In this document: positions 1 to 9,104 of the stretch, piece by piece
Layout of the letters: every line of letters begins with the position of its first letter
Numbering within the stretch: position 1 is the first letter of the stretch
Assembly (NCBI RefSeq): GCF_963975345.1
Contig: NZ_CAXBGE010000004.1
Span: 212,679-276,678, forward strand
Length of the DNA: 64,000 nucleotides
Origin: Maricaulis sp963975345
GTDB lineage: Bacteria > Pseudomonadota > Alphaproteobacteria > Caulobacterales > Maricaulaceae
Direction: 5' to 3'
The notes under the pieces: model-generated
The model's database searches: none
What the model saw: only the letters and a program-made list of their open reading frames with translations
What the model was told of the DNA's origin: nothing
Position numbers and translations under genes: made by a program

Positions 1-115
1 GGACATCGATCTCGGTCAGGACGCCGAAGCCTTTTTCACCGAGCGCCTTGCGGGTGCGGCTATCGATATCGGCAAAATCGGCGCCGGAAAAACTGCGGTT
101 GATCGTGTAAGCCAT
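1..115 (-). CDS. DUF302 family protein (5' part only)
   Basis: The N-terminal 38 codons of a leftward gene are present; the rest lies outside the window. The peptide starts MAYTINRSFSGADF and runs into KGFGVLTEIDV, which resembles the conserved start of DUF302 domains (a short alpha/beta domain of unknown function, often linked to metal or stress proteins). The ATG at 113-115 is the first plausible start and lies divergently from the DnaJ-type gene. Family assignment is by recognition of this short segment only. Confidence 0.65.
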   Translation of the reverse strand, partial: MAYTINRSFSGADFADIDSRTRKALGEKGFGVLTEIDV

Positions 116-283
116 GGCTCAATCTTTCAAGACAGTGGGGGGAGATGGGCAAGCCTAGCATGTCTGCGATCCTTGTGCGCCGGTGGCGCGCCGGGTTCAG
201 CCGAGGCAATTGGTCGCGTCCGGCTTGTGCGCCGGCGCCAATGCGTGACAATGGCATCATCACTCACCCTCGCCGAGGTGCGC

Positions 284-1237
284 ATGTCCCGCGATCCCTA
301 TGAAGTTCTTGGCCTCACCAAGGCCGCCACAGCTGACGAGATCAAGAAGGCCTATCGCAAAATCGTCCGCACCAGCCATCCCGACCTCAATCCTGATGAC
401 GCCGGTGCCCAGGACCGTTTCATCGAGGCAACCGCCGCGCATGACCTACTCAAGGATCCCGCCTTGCGGGCCCGCTTCGACAAGGGCGAGATTGATGCCA
501 GCGGCGCAGAACGCCAGGCGGAGCGGCCCTTCTATCGCGACTATGCGCAGCAGCCCGGCAATCCGTATGGGCCGGGTCGCGGTTCGGCGGAATTCGACGC
601 GTCTGACCTGTTCGAGGAGATTTTGCGCCAGCGGGGTCAGGGTAGAACCCATGGTCGGGCTCAGGACCAGGGCGATGCGGGGGGCTGGGCCTTCAATGCG
701 CCCGGACCGGACCGGCGCTATCAGCTTGAGCTTGATTTTCTTGAAGCCGCCAAGGGAACACAAAAACGCATCACCCTGCCGGGCGGCCAGAGCCTCGACG
801 TCAAAATCCCTTCCGGAACCAGCGATGGTCAGACCATCCGCCTGCGTGGCAAGGGCGGTGAGGGGATGGGTGAGGGGCCCGATGGCGACGCGCTGGTGAC
901 GCTGAGCGTGCGGCCGCACAAGCTGTTTCGACGCGAGGGTGATGATATCCTGATCACCTTGCCGATCTCGATCGATGAAGCCGCGCTCGGTGGCAAGGTC
1001 GAAACGCCGACGATTGACGGTGTCGTCGCCCTGACCATTCCCAAGGGCGCCAGTAGCGGCCAGCTGCTGCGCCTGCGTGGCCGCGGCGTGCAACCGCCGG
1101 GCAAGAAGCCGCGCGGCGATCAGCGGGTCGAACTGCGTATCGTGATGCCGCCGAAGATCGACGAGGCGCTACACGACTTCATGACAAGCTGGCGCGCCAC
1201 CCATGGCTATAATCCGCGCAAGGAGATGATGTCATGA
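284..1237 (+). CDS. cbpA: DnaJ-class co-chaperone, CbpA type
   Basis: A J-domain co-chaperone expected to stimulate the ATPase of DnaK and present substrates to it in the cytoplasm. The J domain occupies roughly residues 4-67, with the HPD signature at 32-34. A Gly-rich linker follows, then two beta-rich C-terminal substrate-binding domains. The cysteine-rich zinc-finger region of true DnaJ is absent, as in CbpA/DjlA-type proteins. The ATG at 284 is preferred over the upstream in-frame start at 173, because the J domain begins immediately after it (MSRDPYEVLG). Its stop overlaps the start of the next gene (ATGA), which encodes a CbpM-like partner; this supports the CbpA call. Confidence 0.88.
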   Translation: MSRDPYEVLGLTKAATADEIKKAYRKIVRTSHPDLNPDDAGAQDRFIEATAAHDLLKDPALRARFDKGEIDASGAERQAERPFYRDYAQQPGNPYGPGRGSAEFDASDLFEEILRQRGQGRTHGRAQDQGDAGGWAFNAPGPDRRYQLELDFLEAAKGTQKRITLPGGQSLDVKIPSGTSDGQTIRLRGKGGEGMGEGPDGDALVTLSVRPHKLFRREGDDILITLPISIDEAALGGKVETPTIDGVVALTIPKGASSGQLLRLRGRGVQPPGKKPRGDQRVELRIVMPPKIDEALHDFMTSWRATHGYNPRKEMMS

Positions 1238-1572
1238 GTGATAATCTGACCGCCGACGAAATCCTCGCGACGATTTCGGTGCTGACCCCGGATCGGCTGA
1301 CGACCTATATCGAGATCGGCATCATCATCCCGGTTCAGGGCGAGGCAGGGCCTCTGTTTGCGCCGATTGATTGCGCCCGCCTGCAGCTGATTTGCGAACT
1401 GCAACAGAGCCATGAACTCGCCGATGACGCGCTGGAAATGGTGATGTCGCTGGTCGATCAACTCCACGGTGCCCGCGCCGATCTGCAGGCTCTGGGTGCT
1501 GCCGTTGACCAACAGCCGGCCGAAGTGCGTGAGCGTGTGCTGGCCGCCTGGCGGGCCGCGCGCGGTGGATAA
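1234..1572 (+). CDS. cbpM: CbpM-like chaperone modulator
   Basis: A 112-residue protein translationally coupled to the cbpA-type gene by a 4-base overlap. The size, the MerR-like helical character and the position immediately behind a J-domain gene match CbpM, the small modulator that binds the J domain of CbpA and blocks its action on DnaK. The C-terminal half is amphipathic and helical (DALEMVMSLVDQLHGARADL). The short IEIGIIIPV segment occupies the place where MerR-like modulators carry a wing. Assignment rests on context plus these features; a generic MerR-like modulator cannot be excluded. Confidence 0.75.
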   Translation: MSDNLTADEILATISVLTPDRLTTYIEIGIIIPVQGEAGPLFAPIDCARLQLICELQQSHELADDALEMVMSLVDQLHGARADLQALGAAVDQQPAEVRERVLAAWRAARGG

Positions 1573-1607
1573 TTTGAGCGTCAGCCTGATTCCGGTCGGC
1601 AGCGATG

Positions 1608-1662
1608 GATAGGCTTGCGAGACCGGTGTTGGCGCGGCAAAGGCCGGTCTCGCAAGCCTATC
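1608..1662. terminator. Bidirectional hairpin between cbpM and cyoD
   Basis: A perfect 19-bp inverted repeat (GATAGGCTTGCGAGACCGG at 1608-1626 and its complement at 1644-1662) encloses a 17-base loop. It lies between two convergent genes, and its right arm contains the cyoD stop codon. No long U-tract follows on either strand, so the role as a transcription terminator or mRNA 3' stabiliser is inferred from stem strength and location. Confidence 0.7.
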
Positions 1663-1972
1663 CTGTCATTCGGGTTGCAAGATTGGCCATAATCCAGATC
1701 GTTCCGGCCACCATTAGCAAGACCAGCAGGGTGGCAAAAAGAATCAAGTGCAAATCCTCGCGTTTCTGCCGGCTCAGGTCGATGTGAAGAAAAAAGCGAA
1801 GCTGGACCACGACCTGAAGGAGCGCACAGATTGCGATCACGTAAATGGCCGTCTGACGCGAAACGGAGGGCAGCGCGACGGCCAGGAAGGGCAGGAGTGT
1901 CAGGACCAGGGCTAGAACGAAGCCTGTTAGATAGTCCCGCCGTTCGGCCTTGTAATCGGGCAGGTGATCCAT
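1658..1972 (-). CDS. cyoD: Cytochrome o ubiquinol oxidase subunit IV
   Basis: A small inner-membrane subunit of the bo-type quinol oxidase, with three hydrophobic segments. The family signature around residue 65-72 is visible (VQLRFFLHIDLS), as in CyoD/CtaF proteins that stabilise the CuB site region of subunit I. The ATG at 1972 (MDHLPDYKAERR) was chosen over an earlier in-frame start at 1987: it overlaps the cyoC stop as ATGA, and the family begins with a short hydrophilic N-terminus. Last gene of the leftward cyoABCD operon. Confidence 0.93.
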   Translation of the reverse strand: MDHLPDYKAERRDYLTGFVLALVLTLLPFLAVALPSVSRQTAIYVIAICALLQVVVQLRFFLHIDLSRQKREDLHLILFATLLVLLMVAGTIWIMANLATRMTG

Positions 1973-2601
1973 CAGGCAAGCCCCCACAGATAGACAACAG
2001 AGAATATTCCGATCCAGATGATATCAAGAAAGTGCCAGAACAGGCCCAGGCGCAGAAGTCGTGTCTTGACCATTGGAACAAGTCCGATGACGTGGATCTG
2101 GATCAACATGATGACAAGCCAGATAATTCCGGCGGTCACATGCAGGCCATGCAGGGGCACGAGCCCGAAAAAAGCTGACAGGAAACCGCTGCGATCCGGT
2201 CCGGCACCAGCGGCCAACATTTTGGCAAAATCCCGCAATTCAAACGACAAGAAGCCCAACCCCAGTACCAGTGTCACGCACAGCCACACCGTCAGATTCC
2301 GTTTTCCCTGCTCGTGTCGCAAGGAGAGGGAGGCCATGCCAAACGTCAAAGTGCTGGTCAGAAGTAGAAGGGTCTGGATAAGGGCACTGTTGATGTCAAA
2401 CAGCTCAACCGGTCCCGGCCCGCCAGCCATGGCGCCTGGATTCAACGTGGTGACATAGGTTGCGAACATCAGCCCAAAGATGATCAGGTCGCTCATCAGG
2501 AAGACCCAGAAACCGAAAACCAGCGATTCTGCGCCCTCATGAGCGGACCCGTGATGATCACCCAAATTCAGTCCGGGATATTTATTTTCGACACGGCTCA
2601 T
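1972..2601 (-). CDS. cyoC: Cytochrome o ubiquinol oxidase subunit III
   Basis: A 209-residue integral membrane subunit of the heme-copper oxidase family (COX3-like) with five hydrophobic segments, the usual size for CyoC. Typical signatures are SLVFGFWVFLMSDLIIFG near the N-terminus and GLVPLHGLHVTAGIIW in the middle. It assembles with CyoA, B and D to oxidise ubiquinol and reduce oxygen. Its start overlaps the cyoB stop by four bases, indicating coupled translation. Confidence 0.95.
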   Translation of the reverse strand: MSRVENKYPGLNLGDHHGSAHEGAESLVFGFWVFLMSDLIIFGLMFATYVTTLNPGAMAGGPGPVELFDINSALIQTLLLLTSTLTFGMASLSLRHEQGKRNLTVWLCVTLVLGLGFLSFELRDFAKMLAAGAGPDRSGFLSAFFGLVPLHGLHVTAGIIWLVIMLIQIHVIGLVPMVKTRLLRLGLFWHFLDIIWIGIFSVVYLWGLA

Positions 2602-4688
2602 GCGGACTCCTCCGGGGTCTCAACAGCCGCGAGCCCCCGGTTTTCAAGGGTCGTTTCGACATCTCTTGTGATTGCCGGTGACTGCGCGATCTGGGCCAGC
2701 CAATCTGTGCAGTCCGCCTCTATCTCCGCTGCGGGGATCGTTCGGTGGGGGTCGGAAATGAATGATCTCGCGATCAACGCCCCCAGCATCACGACCAGTG
2801 ACAGCACCGCAAGCCACCACATGTACCAGACCAGAGCAAACCCCAGGGCAGTGCCGCCAATCAGGAAGACCATTCCCACGGAAGTGTTTCGCGGCACCTG
2901 AATGTCCACATAGCGCTTCGGCGGCTCAAAGGCTGTCCCATTCGCCTTCGCCCAGGCGAACTGATCCCGCTCCGACACCTGCGGAATGACCGCGAAATTA
3001 TAGTCCGGGGGCGGCGACGAGGTCGCCCATTCCAGTGTGCGCCCATTCCAGGGGTCACCCAGAGGAACCGCCAGGGTGTGGCGTTTCCGAATGCTGACCC
3101 ACAACTGAATTAGCAAGGACGCCAGCGCGCAGAGGATCAGGGCGGCCCCGATGACAGCAATCAATGTGAGCGGTGAAAAACTCGGGTCCTGATAGCTAAC
3201 AGACCGACGCGGAAGCCCCATGATTCCAAGCACGTAAAGCGGGAAGAACGTCACGGCGAAACCGACAATCCACAAGGTCGCGGAGACATAGCCCCAGCCC
3301 TCGTGCAGTCGGAATCCGAAAGCCTTGGGAAACCAGTAGTGATAGCCCGCAAGCAAGCCGAACAGAACACCAGGGATCAGCACATTATGGAAGTGCGCGA
3401 CGAGAAACACAGAGTTATGGACCTGATAATCGATCGATGGATTGGCCAGGATCACGCCTGTCAAACCGCCGATCACGAACAGGATCAAAAAGCCGGTCGA
3501 ATAGACAATCGGAACAGAAAACCGGATCCGTCCCCGGAACATGGTCGCCATCCAGTCATACACCTTCACCCCGGTTGGAACCGCGATGAACATTGTTGCA
3601 ATGCCAAAGGCAATATTGACGTTTGCGCCTTGGCCCATTGTGAAGAAATGGTGCAGCCAAACCGTGAAGCTGAGCACGGCAATGGCCATGGTCGCGTAGA
3701 CCAGCGAGTTGTAGCCATAGAGGCGCTTGCCCGAATAGGTCGAGATTACCTCTGAAAAAATGCCATAGGCGGGCAGAACCAGCAGATAGACCTCGGGATG
3801 ACCAAACAACCAGAACAGGTTGGCATAATTCATCAGATTGCCACCAAGGTCACTGGTGAAGAAGTGGAAGTCGAGATAGCGATCCAGAGCAAGCATCAGG
3901 GTGGCCACGGTCAGGGGCGGCATCGCGAAAATCAGAATGATGGCCGTGCACAAAACAGTCCATGTAAACAGCGGCATCCGGAGCAGGGTCATTCCAGGCG
4001 CGCGTTCCTTGTAGATCGTGACGGCAAAATTGATCCCCGACAAGGTCGACCCGATGCCGGCGATGGCGACCGACCAGATCCAATAGTCCGGGCCTGGGCC
4101 GGGATTGAACACTTTGCCGGTATAGGGCGGATATGCCGTCCATCCTCCCGTCGAGAATTGCCCCACCACGAGCGAGATCATGATCAATGCCGCGCCGGCA
4201 GCCGTCAGGCCAAGGCTGATTTGATTCATCGCCGGAAAAGACATGTCCCGCGCACCGATCTGAAGCGGCATAATGTAATTGATGAAGCCCGTTACGAACG
4301 GCATCGCGACGAAAAAAATCATGATGGTGCCATGGGTGCTGAACAATTCGGCGAAGTGGTCTGGCGCGAGAAAACCACCCCCCAACCCAGCCGCCTGCTG
4401 AGTTCGCATCAATGCGCCCTCAATTACCCCGCGAGCCATCATGACAAGGGCCAGCACGATATACATGATGCCGATCCGCTTATGATCCACACTGGTCAGC
4501 CAGTCCCGCCACAGCGGACGCCACCAGCCAAACCGGGTCAGGATGATCACGGCGAACAGCGCCCCCACGACCGCCACTCCGGCGGCGGCCGCACCGATCA
4601 ATTCGCTGGTGCTCGGGTTTTGATAGGCTTGAACGAAAGGCAGAGATTGCCAGTTCAATCGCCCGAATAGCCAATGGGGTCCTGTCAT
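2598..4688 (-). CDS. cyoB: Cytochrome o ubiquinol oxidase subunit I
   Basis: The catalytic proton-pumping subunit, 696 residues, which reduces O2 at a heme o3-CuB centre. Visible ligands are His119 (FSTHG, low-spin heme), His297 within GHPEVYLL, the paired His346-His347 (VWLHHFF), and His432/His434 (AHFHNV). Tyr301 is in place for the His-Tyr crosslink, and Glu299 marks a type A1 enzyme with the usual D-channel glutamate. The N-terminal extra helix and the C-terminal extension match quinol oxidases rather than cytochrome c oxidases. It overlaps both neighbours by four bases. Confidence 0.97.
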   Translation of the reverse strand: MTGPHWLFGRLNWQSLPFVQAYQNPSTSELIGAAAAGVAVVGALFAVIILTRFGWWRPLWRDWLTSVDHKRIGIMYIVLALVMMARGVIEGALMRTQQAAGLGGGFLAPDHFAELFSTHGTIMIFFVAMPFVTGFINYIMPLQIGARDMSFPAMNQISLGLTAAGAALIMISLVVGQFSTGGWTAYPPYTGKVFNPGPGPDYWIWSVAIAGIGSTLSGINFAVTIYKERAPGMTLLRMPLFTWTVLCTAIILIFAMPPLTVATLMLALDRYLDFHFFTSDLGGNLMNYANLFWLFGHPEVYLLVLPAYGIFSEVISTYSGKRLYGYNSLVYATMAIAVLSFTVWLHHFFTMGQGANVNIAFGIATMFIAVPTGVKVYDWMATMFRGRIRFSVPIVYSTGFLILFVIGGLTGVILANPSIDYQVHNSVFLVAHFHNVLIPGVLFGLLAGYHYWFPKAFGFRLHEGWGYVSATLWIVGFAVTFFPLYVLGIMGLPRRSVSYQDPSFSPLTLIAVIGAALILCALASLLIQLWVSIRKRHTLAVPLGDPWNGRTLEWATSSPPPDYNFAVIPQVSERDQFAWAKANGTAFEPPKRYVDIQVPRNTSVGMVFLIGGTALGFALVWYMWWLAVLSLVVMLGALIARSFISDPHRTIPAAEIEADCTDWLAQIAQSPAITRDVETTLENRGLAAVETPEESA

Positions 4689-5665
4689 TCTTGCAGCCCC
4701 TGACGCGGTGCCGGCACTGGGGCATCGAAGCCGGGTGCGCCGGGTTGTTCATGCGCCCGAACCGGGTGCCCCGTTCGATAGCGATCCACAATTTGCGCGA
4801 AAAACCCGTCAGGAATTGTCGCGAAGAACAATGCCGTTTGCGGCATGTTTGAGTTTCCCAGTGCCGCGCGGGCCTCGGCCTGGGTCGAGCGCACACTTAA
4901 CGTCTGGTAGGTCTGGACGTTCAAGGGGACCCCCGTCGATCTTACCTGATCGACCCAGGCCTCGAAATCTGCGTCGCTCATTGCGACGGCGTCAAATTTC
5001 TGCTGCGCAAAACCGGTCCCGTTGAATTGCATGTTTTCCCCCTGGAACCGGCCGGGGCCATTGGCGTCGAGGTAGAGTGCGGTTTCCATACCGGGCATCA
5101 CATATATTTGCCCGGCCAGAGCGCTGACCGTAAAGGATTGCATGACCGTGTCGGATGTCAGGGTCAATCCGACCTGCACCTCGGACGGGAACGCCATCTC
5201 CCCCATGGTTGCAATCCCCAGATCCGGATAGATAAACAGCCATTTCCAATCGAGCCCGACGACCTGAACACGCAATGTTGCGTCAGAGGTGCTGACCGGG
5301 CGGTATGGGTCAAGCCTCCTGACGCTCAGGGAAAGCTGAATTGAAAGCGCGATGACGATCGCGATAGGCACGCCCCACATCAACATGTCGAGAAAGCCGG
5401 AATATTCCCATTCAGGCGAGTATTTGGCTTTCTTGTTCCGGTATCTGTACCGCCACAGCATCAGCGGCACGAGAACAAGCACCGGCAATACGGCGATCAT
5501 GGTCAATAGCGTGACCCGAATCAGGTGCGCTTTTTGTTCAACCGCTACCGGCCCTTGCGGGGTCCAGAACGATGACTGGGCAAAGCCTGCATCAGGCAGG
5601 ACCGCCAGCAAGACCATCGCCGCGACAAGGGTCATACCCAGGTGACACGATGAAGGCTTGATCAT
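4685..5665 (-). CDS. cyoA: Cytochrome o ubiquinol oxidase subunit II
   Basis: Subunit II of the quinol oxidase: a signal-like segment, two membrane helices and a periplasmic cupredoxin domain. No CuA-binding Cys/His cluster is present; the equivalent region reads FNGTGFAQQKFDA, as in quinol-oxidising enzymes that do not use cytochrome c. The ATG at 5665 (MIKPSSCHLG) places a signal peptide ending near AGFAQ at the N-terminus. An upstream in-frame start at 5743 would add an atypical leader. Unlike E. coli CyoA, no lipobox cysteine is seen at the cleavage site. First gene of the operon. Confidence 0.94.
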   Translation of the reverse strand: MIKPSSCHLGMTLVAAMVLLAVLPDAGFAQSSFWTPQGPVAVEQKAHLIRVTLLTMIAVLPVLVLVPLMLWRYRYRNKKAKYSPEWEYSGFLDMLMWGVPIAIVIALSIQLSLSVRRLDPYRPVSTSDATLRVQVVGLDWKWLFIYPDLGIATMGEMAFPSEVQVGLTLTSDTVMQSFTVSALAGQIYVMPGMETALYLDANGPGRFQGENMQFNGTGFAQQKFDAVAMSDADFEAWVDQVRSTGVPLNVQTYQTLSVRSTQAEARAALGNSNMPQTALFFATIPDGFFAQIVDRYRTGHPVRAHEQPGAPGFDAPVPAPRQGLQE

Positions 5666-5725
5666 CCCAATTCCTTCGATGTCGCAGTGCCGATACGGCC
5701 CCGTCGCCCAAGCAATAACTACGAG

Positions 5726-5743
5726 GCTAACATACGCTAACAT
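5726..5743 (-). promoter_or_regulatory. Direct repeat upstream of cyoA
   Basis: Two copies of GCTAACAT (5726-5733 and 5736-5743) lie 10 bp apart centre to centre, about 60-80 bp upstream of the cyoA start. One-helical-turn spacing is typical of tandem half-sites for a regulator. No named regulator motif was recognised, so the operator role is an inference. Confidence 0.3.
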
Positions 5744-5824
5744 GTTGCTGGCAAGGTTTTCGTCGGGAAATTGCCCAACGCCAGGCCCATGTTGAAACGC
5801 TGGAACTTGGGCTTGGGGTGTTTT

Positions 5825-6706
5825 CTAACGCGATTCCAGCCGCGCTTCGATCTGCTGCAGAAACGGCCGGACGCCGCTCTCATAATTCAGTCGTGTCGCC
5901 CAGCCTGGGCAATCCAGGCTGCCGGCGCGGCCGTAATCATCTGTGCTGGTGCTGCGGATCAGCGCCGTGGTGGCGCCAACCCCGCCGCGTGCCTCGCGGG
6001 CAACGGCCTGTTCGACATCGGCGAGATAGGCTTCCAGCGCTACCCGATCGCCATCGCCGCGATCCAAGGCCGCATACAGGGTGCGGACATAGGCGGCGTA
6101 ATTGGTGTAATTGGCGGCGATATTGTCGGGATTGCCGTGTACGAGCCCGTCGGGGATATGGCCGGTGATGGGGTTATAGGCGACCGATCCGGGGCGGTTC
6201 TGGTTGACGCCCCAGACATGGGCATAGCTGTCGCCCAGCGCATGGACCAGAAAACCCAGCTTCCAGTGATCGCCCGGCCGTGCCGGATCGGCCCAGACGC
6301 GCGATTGTTCGGAGATCATTTGCGCCAGCACGCGTTGGCGATGCGCGACATCGTCGGTGCCGCCGCCATGCAGCGAGTGCAGGACGGCGGAAAGCAGATG
6401 GGCGCGTTCAAATTGCAGGGCGAGCAGGCGTGCCGAGCCGCTCGGCGCCGAATAGGCGGCCGCGAAATCATCGGGGGCTTGGGTGTAGAACGCCAATTCG
6501 GCCGCTGCCGCCGCATCCCAGCCGGCATGCCTCGCGACGATATAGGCCGTGTCGAGATGGCCATCATCCTTGTATTTGAGCTCAAGCTTGACCGGGCCAC
6601 AAACGGCAAGGGCCAGCGGCTCGGTCCAGGTGGCACAGGCCGTCAGCGTCAGCGCCGCCGCCAAGCAGGCGCCAGCCTTGGCGAGCGTTTTGATGAGCCT
6701 CTTCAT
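5825..6706 (-). CDS. Lipoprotein with phospholipase C/DUF6765-like helical domain
   Basis: A 293-residue exported protein. The ATG at 6706 gives a signal peptide with a lipobox (LTAC, Cys at about 22), so an outer- or inner-membrane lipoprotein is expected; longer in-frame starts would bury this signal. The mature part is helical, with histidine/aspartate clusters (DTAYIVARHAG, QAPDDF, HALGDSYAHVWG). These recall zinc-dependent phospholipase C/S1-P1 folds and DUF6765, where His and Asp residues bind three zinc ions. The enzymatic role is inferred and unproven. It follows the metallopeptidase gene by 59 bp and may be co-transcribed with it. Confidence 0.5.
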   Translation of the reverse strand: MKRLIKTLAKAGACLAAALTLTACATWTEPLALAVCGPVKLELKYKDDGHLDTAYIVARHAGWDAAAAAELAFYTQAPDDFAAAYSAPSGSARLLALQFERAHLLSAVLHSLHGGGTDDVAHRQRVLAQMISEQSRVWADPARPGDHWKLGFLVHALGDSYAHVWGVNQNRPGSVAYNPITGHIPDGLVHGNPDNIAANYTNYAAYVRTLYAALDRGDGDRVALEAYLADVEQAVAREARGGVGATTALIRSTSTDDYGRAGSLDCPGWATRLNYESGVRPFLQQIEARLESR

Positions 6707-6765
6707 GCCGGGCACCCCGCTGGTTTCGTCCAGGATAACTTGAATGGGGCTCGACGCCGGTGACG

Positions 6766-9048
6766 TCAGGGATGCTGGGATGCAGCCTCCGAGGCATCGC
6801 CATCGTCGATGCGTTCGACCGGAACCAAATGCTCGGCGCTGAAGCGATAGGCGGTGCGGGCCGGGCGCCGGGTCGAGGCGGTGACCTCGATTGAATAGCC
6901 GGTGCCGCTGCATACGCCGGGCGCTTCCGGCATGGCGCGGTTGAACACCATCAGGGCGGTGGATTCAAAGCCCGTCGTATCGACAACGCCGCCACGACCC
7001 AGCGGGATCACTTCGATCTGCCCGTTGCGTTGACCCAAAGCGGTCACGTCCAGATTGGCGTCCCCGCCCAGCGCGATATTGTAACGGCCGGCCATATCGA
7101 CCGTGATATAATTGGCGCCGAGCTGTTCCAGCCCGCCCTTCAACATCCAGCGGCCTGGCTGGGTGAAGCTGTGTTGGGTGTGAACCGCGATCGGAAAGAG
7201 CGGTGCGAGATCATAGGCGCGGGCGTAATTCTGCACGCGCCAGCGTTCGATGGCATCCGGAATGGTCGAGCCGACATCATTGAGCGCGTGTTCGAGGGTT
7301 TCGAACCCGTCCATCGTGACACTGTTTTCCCAGACCTGGACGATGAAGCCTTCGCCATAGCTGTCGGCCATGGATTGCAGCAGCGTCCACTGACCGTAAT
7401 CATGACCTTCCACCGTAGTGGTCCAGCATAATTGCGGCGTCTCAAAATCGGTTTCGGTATAATCCGTCGCGTCCTGGTCGGCGCCAACGGTGGTGGTTTC
7501 GGTCCATGAGGCGGTCGCTTCATACAGCCAGTCCAGCGCTTCTTCCGCGTCATAGCCGAACTGGACGACATGGTTGAATTCATGCGTCACCGTCGCGCGC
7601 ATCAGGGCATGAACCGGCGCGGTCTTGCCCATGCCGACAAAATCATTGTCGATGACGAAGACGGTGCGGGCGGCGGCGCTTTCACGCACATCGGACGTGT
7701 TGGGATTGTCGAACACGATCTGGACCGGCCGGGTGACCCCCATCGAGCCGAAAGCATCGGCGACATAGGCGCGGTAGCGGCCGTCATCATCACGCACAGG
7801 CTCGGCCCAACCGATCCGCGTCACCTGGGTTTCCAGCACCTCTTCCAGTGCTTCACCGACCGAGCGGGCATAGTCTTCGCTCGAGGCGTCAACCCCTTCA
7901 AGCGTGTAATAAACATTGAAATCGGGCGTCTGGATCAGCAATTCGGGTCCGCTCAGCGTGACCGAATTTTCCATCAGGGCCTGGATCAGATCGACCACCG
8001 ACGCATCGACCGAGGACAGGACAAGCTCGAAGGCGCCGCTGCTGGCGCCGCTGCGATAACGCGAGAGTTCGAGCTGATAGGTGGCGCTTTGCGGTGAGGT
8101 GTAGGCGATCGCGGAATTGAGCGAACCGTCACCGCGGTCATCATTCATCGCCACCGGAAAGCCGTCCGGGCCGGTGAGCCGCAGGACGGGGTCGAGATCG
8201 CCGCTGACCGTGTCGGCGAGGGCGAGCAGGGTCTGGCCAGCCTCGAGCGTGACAGGAAACATGATTGAGGGCTGGTCATCGCCCAGTTCGCCGGTATGGG
8301 TGACGATCAGCGTGCCATCAATGGCCGTGAAATCGAACGGCAACTCGGCCTCAGGATCAATCGCCATCGAGACGGCCATATCGCCGACGCCGCTGCCGCC
8401 AAAGGTGCTGACCAGCAGCTGATAGCTTCCGTCAGCCGGGATCAGATAGATGATCTGGGAATTCAGGCTGCCATCGCCACGGTCATCATTCTGGGCGAGA
8501 ATGTTACCGTCGGTGTCGAGCAGCGTGAGGGTCGAATCGAGCGCTTCGCTGAGCGCGAAGGTCGAAGCAACCAGAATGTCGCCCTCGGCCAGATCCGCAT
8601 AGAAGCGGGTTTCGGTCATGCTGGCATCGAAGCTGAGGGTGTCTTCGCGCAGGATTTGCGCCGCATCCGACAGCCCGGCATCAATGCCATACGAAAGGGT
8701 CAGCGAAAACCCGCCCAGCGCGCCATTATAGCCGGTGACTTCAGCCGTATAACGTCCGCTTGCGGCCGGCAGCTGAACCAGTTGCGAGGTCAGCACGCCT
8801 GGCTCGGCATCGTCATTTTCCGCCACAACCTGGCCGTCCGGGCCAGTCAGTGTCAAAATCGTATCGAGACGGTCGAGCGACGCGGTCGTCAGCGTCACGA
8901 CCTGACCGGCCTCAAGCTGGAATTCAAACGTGGCGGCGGGGGCGGCTTCGGTGAGCTCGCCATTCAGAACCTGATTGGCTGGCATTTGCGCCAGCGCGCC
9001 GCTGGCCAAAAACGCGGACATGGCCAGACTGATGATGGAAGCGCGCAT
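6766..9048 (-). CDS. Secreted metallopeptidase with pre-peptidase C-terminal (PPC) domains
   Basis: A 760-residue secreted protein with a signal peptide (MRASIISLAMSAFLASGALA). The N-terminal half carries three PPC-type beta-sandwich repeats, each with a motif like LTGPDG..VA.NDD followed by DGSLNS. A gluzincin-like zinc site follows: HEFNH at about 489-493 with the third ligand Glu near 510 in LYEATASW, which fits MXAN_6640-like putative metalloproteases. Predicted to act outside the cytoplasm on proteins; the substrate is unknown. PPC domains usually sit C-terminal to the protease, so their N-terminal placement here is worth noting. The gene stands alone upstream and is followed closely by the lipoprotein gene. 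Confidence 0.75.
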   Translation of the reverse strand: MRASIISLAMSAFLASGALAQMPANQVLNGELTEAAPAATFEFQLEAGQVVTLTTASLDRLDTILTLTGPDGQVVAENDDAEPGVLTSQLVQLPAASGRYTAEVTGYNGALGGFSLTLSYGIDAGLSDAAQILREDTLSFDASMTETRFYADLAEGDILVASTFALSEALDSTLTLLDTDGNILAQNDDRGDGSLNSQIIYLIPADGSYQLLVSTFGGSGVGDMAVSMAIDPEAELPFDFTAIDGTLIVTHTGELGDDQPSIMFPVTLEAGQTLLALADTVSGDLDPVLRLTGPDGFPVAMNDDRGDGSLNSAIAYTSPQSATYQLELSRYRSGASSGAFELVLSSVDASVVDLIQALMENSVTLSGPELLIQTPDFNVYYTLEGVDASSEDYARSVGEALEEVLETQVTRIGWAEPVRDDDGRYRAYVADAFGSMGVTRPVQIVFDNPNTSDVRESAAARTVFVIDNDFVGMGKTAPVHALMRATVTHEFNHVVQFGYDAEEALDWLYEATASWTETTTVGADQDATDYTETDFETPQLCWTTTVEGHDYGQWTLLQSMADSYGEGFIVQVWENSVTMDGFETLEHALNDVGSTIPDAIERWRVQNYARAYDLAPLFPIAVHTQHSFTQPGRWMLKGGLEQLGANYITVDMAGRYNIALGGDANLDVTALGQRNGQIEVIPLGRGGVVDTTGFESTALMVFNRAMPEAPGVCSGTGYSIEVTASTRRPARTAYRFSAEHLVPVERIDDGDASEAASQHP

Positions 9049-9104
9049 GAATCCCCCCGGATCTGCCAGCCAGCGGAATCGCCGGAGGCTGTTATCTGCG
9101 CCAG

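Noticed and set aside
3798..4670. Long plus-strand open frame antisense to cyoB
   Set aside because: Low-complexity, His/Gln/Arg-rich translation with no recognisable domain; it mirrors the GC3 bias of the clear cyoB gene.
5771..6763. 330-codon plus-strand open frame antisense to the lipoprotein gene
   Set aside because: The reverse strand has a proper lipobox signal and a coherent protein; this frame is a GC-rich shadow.
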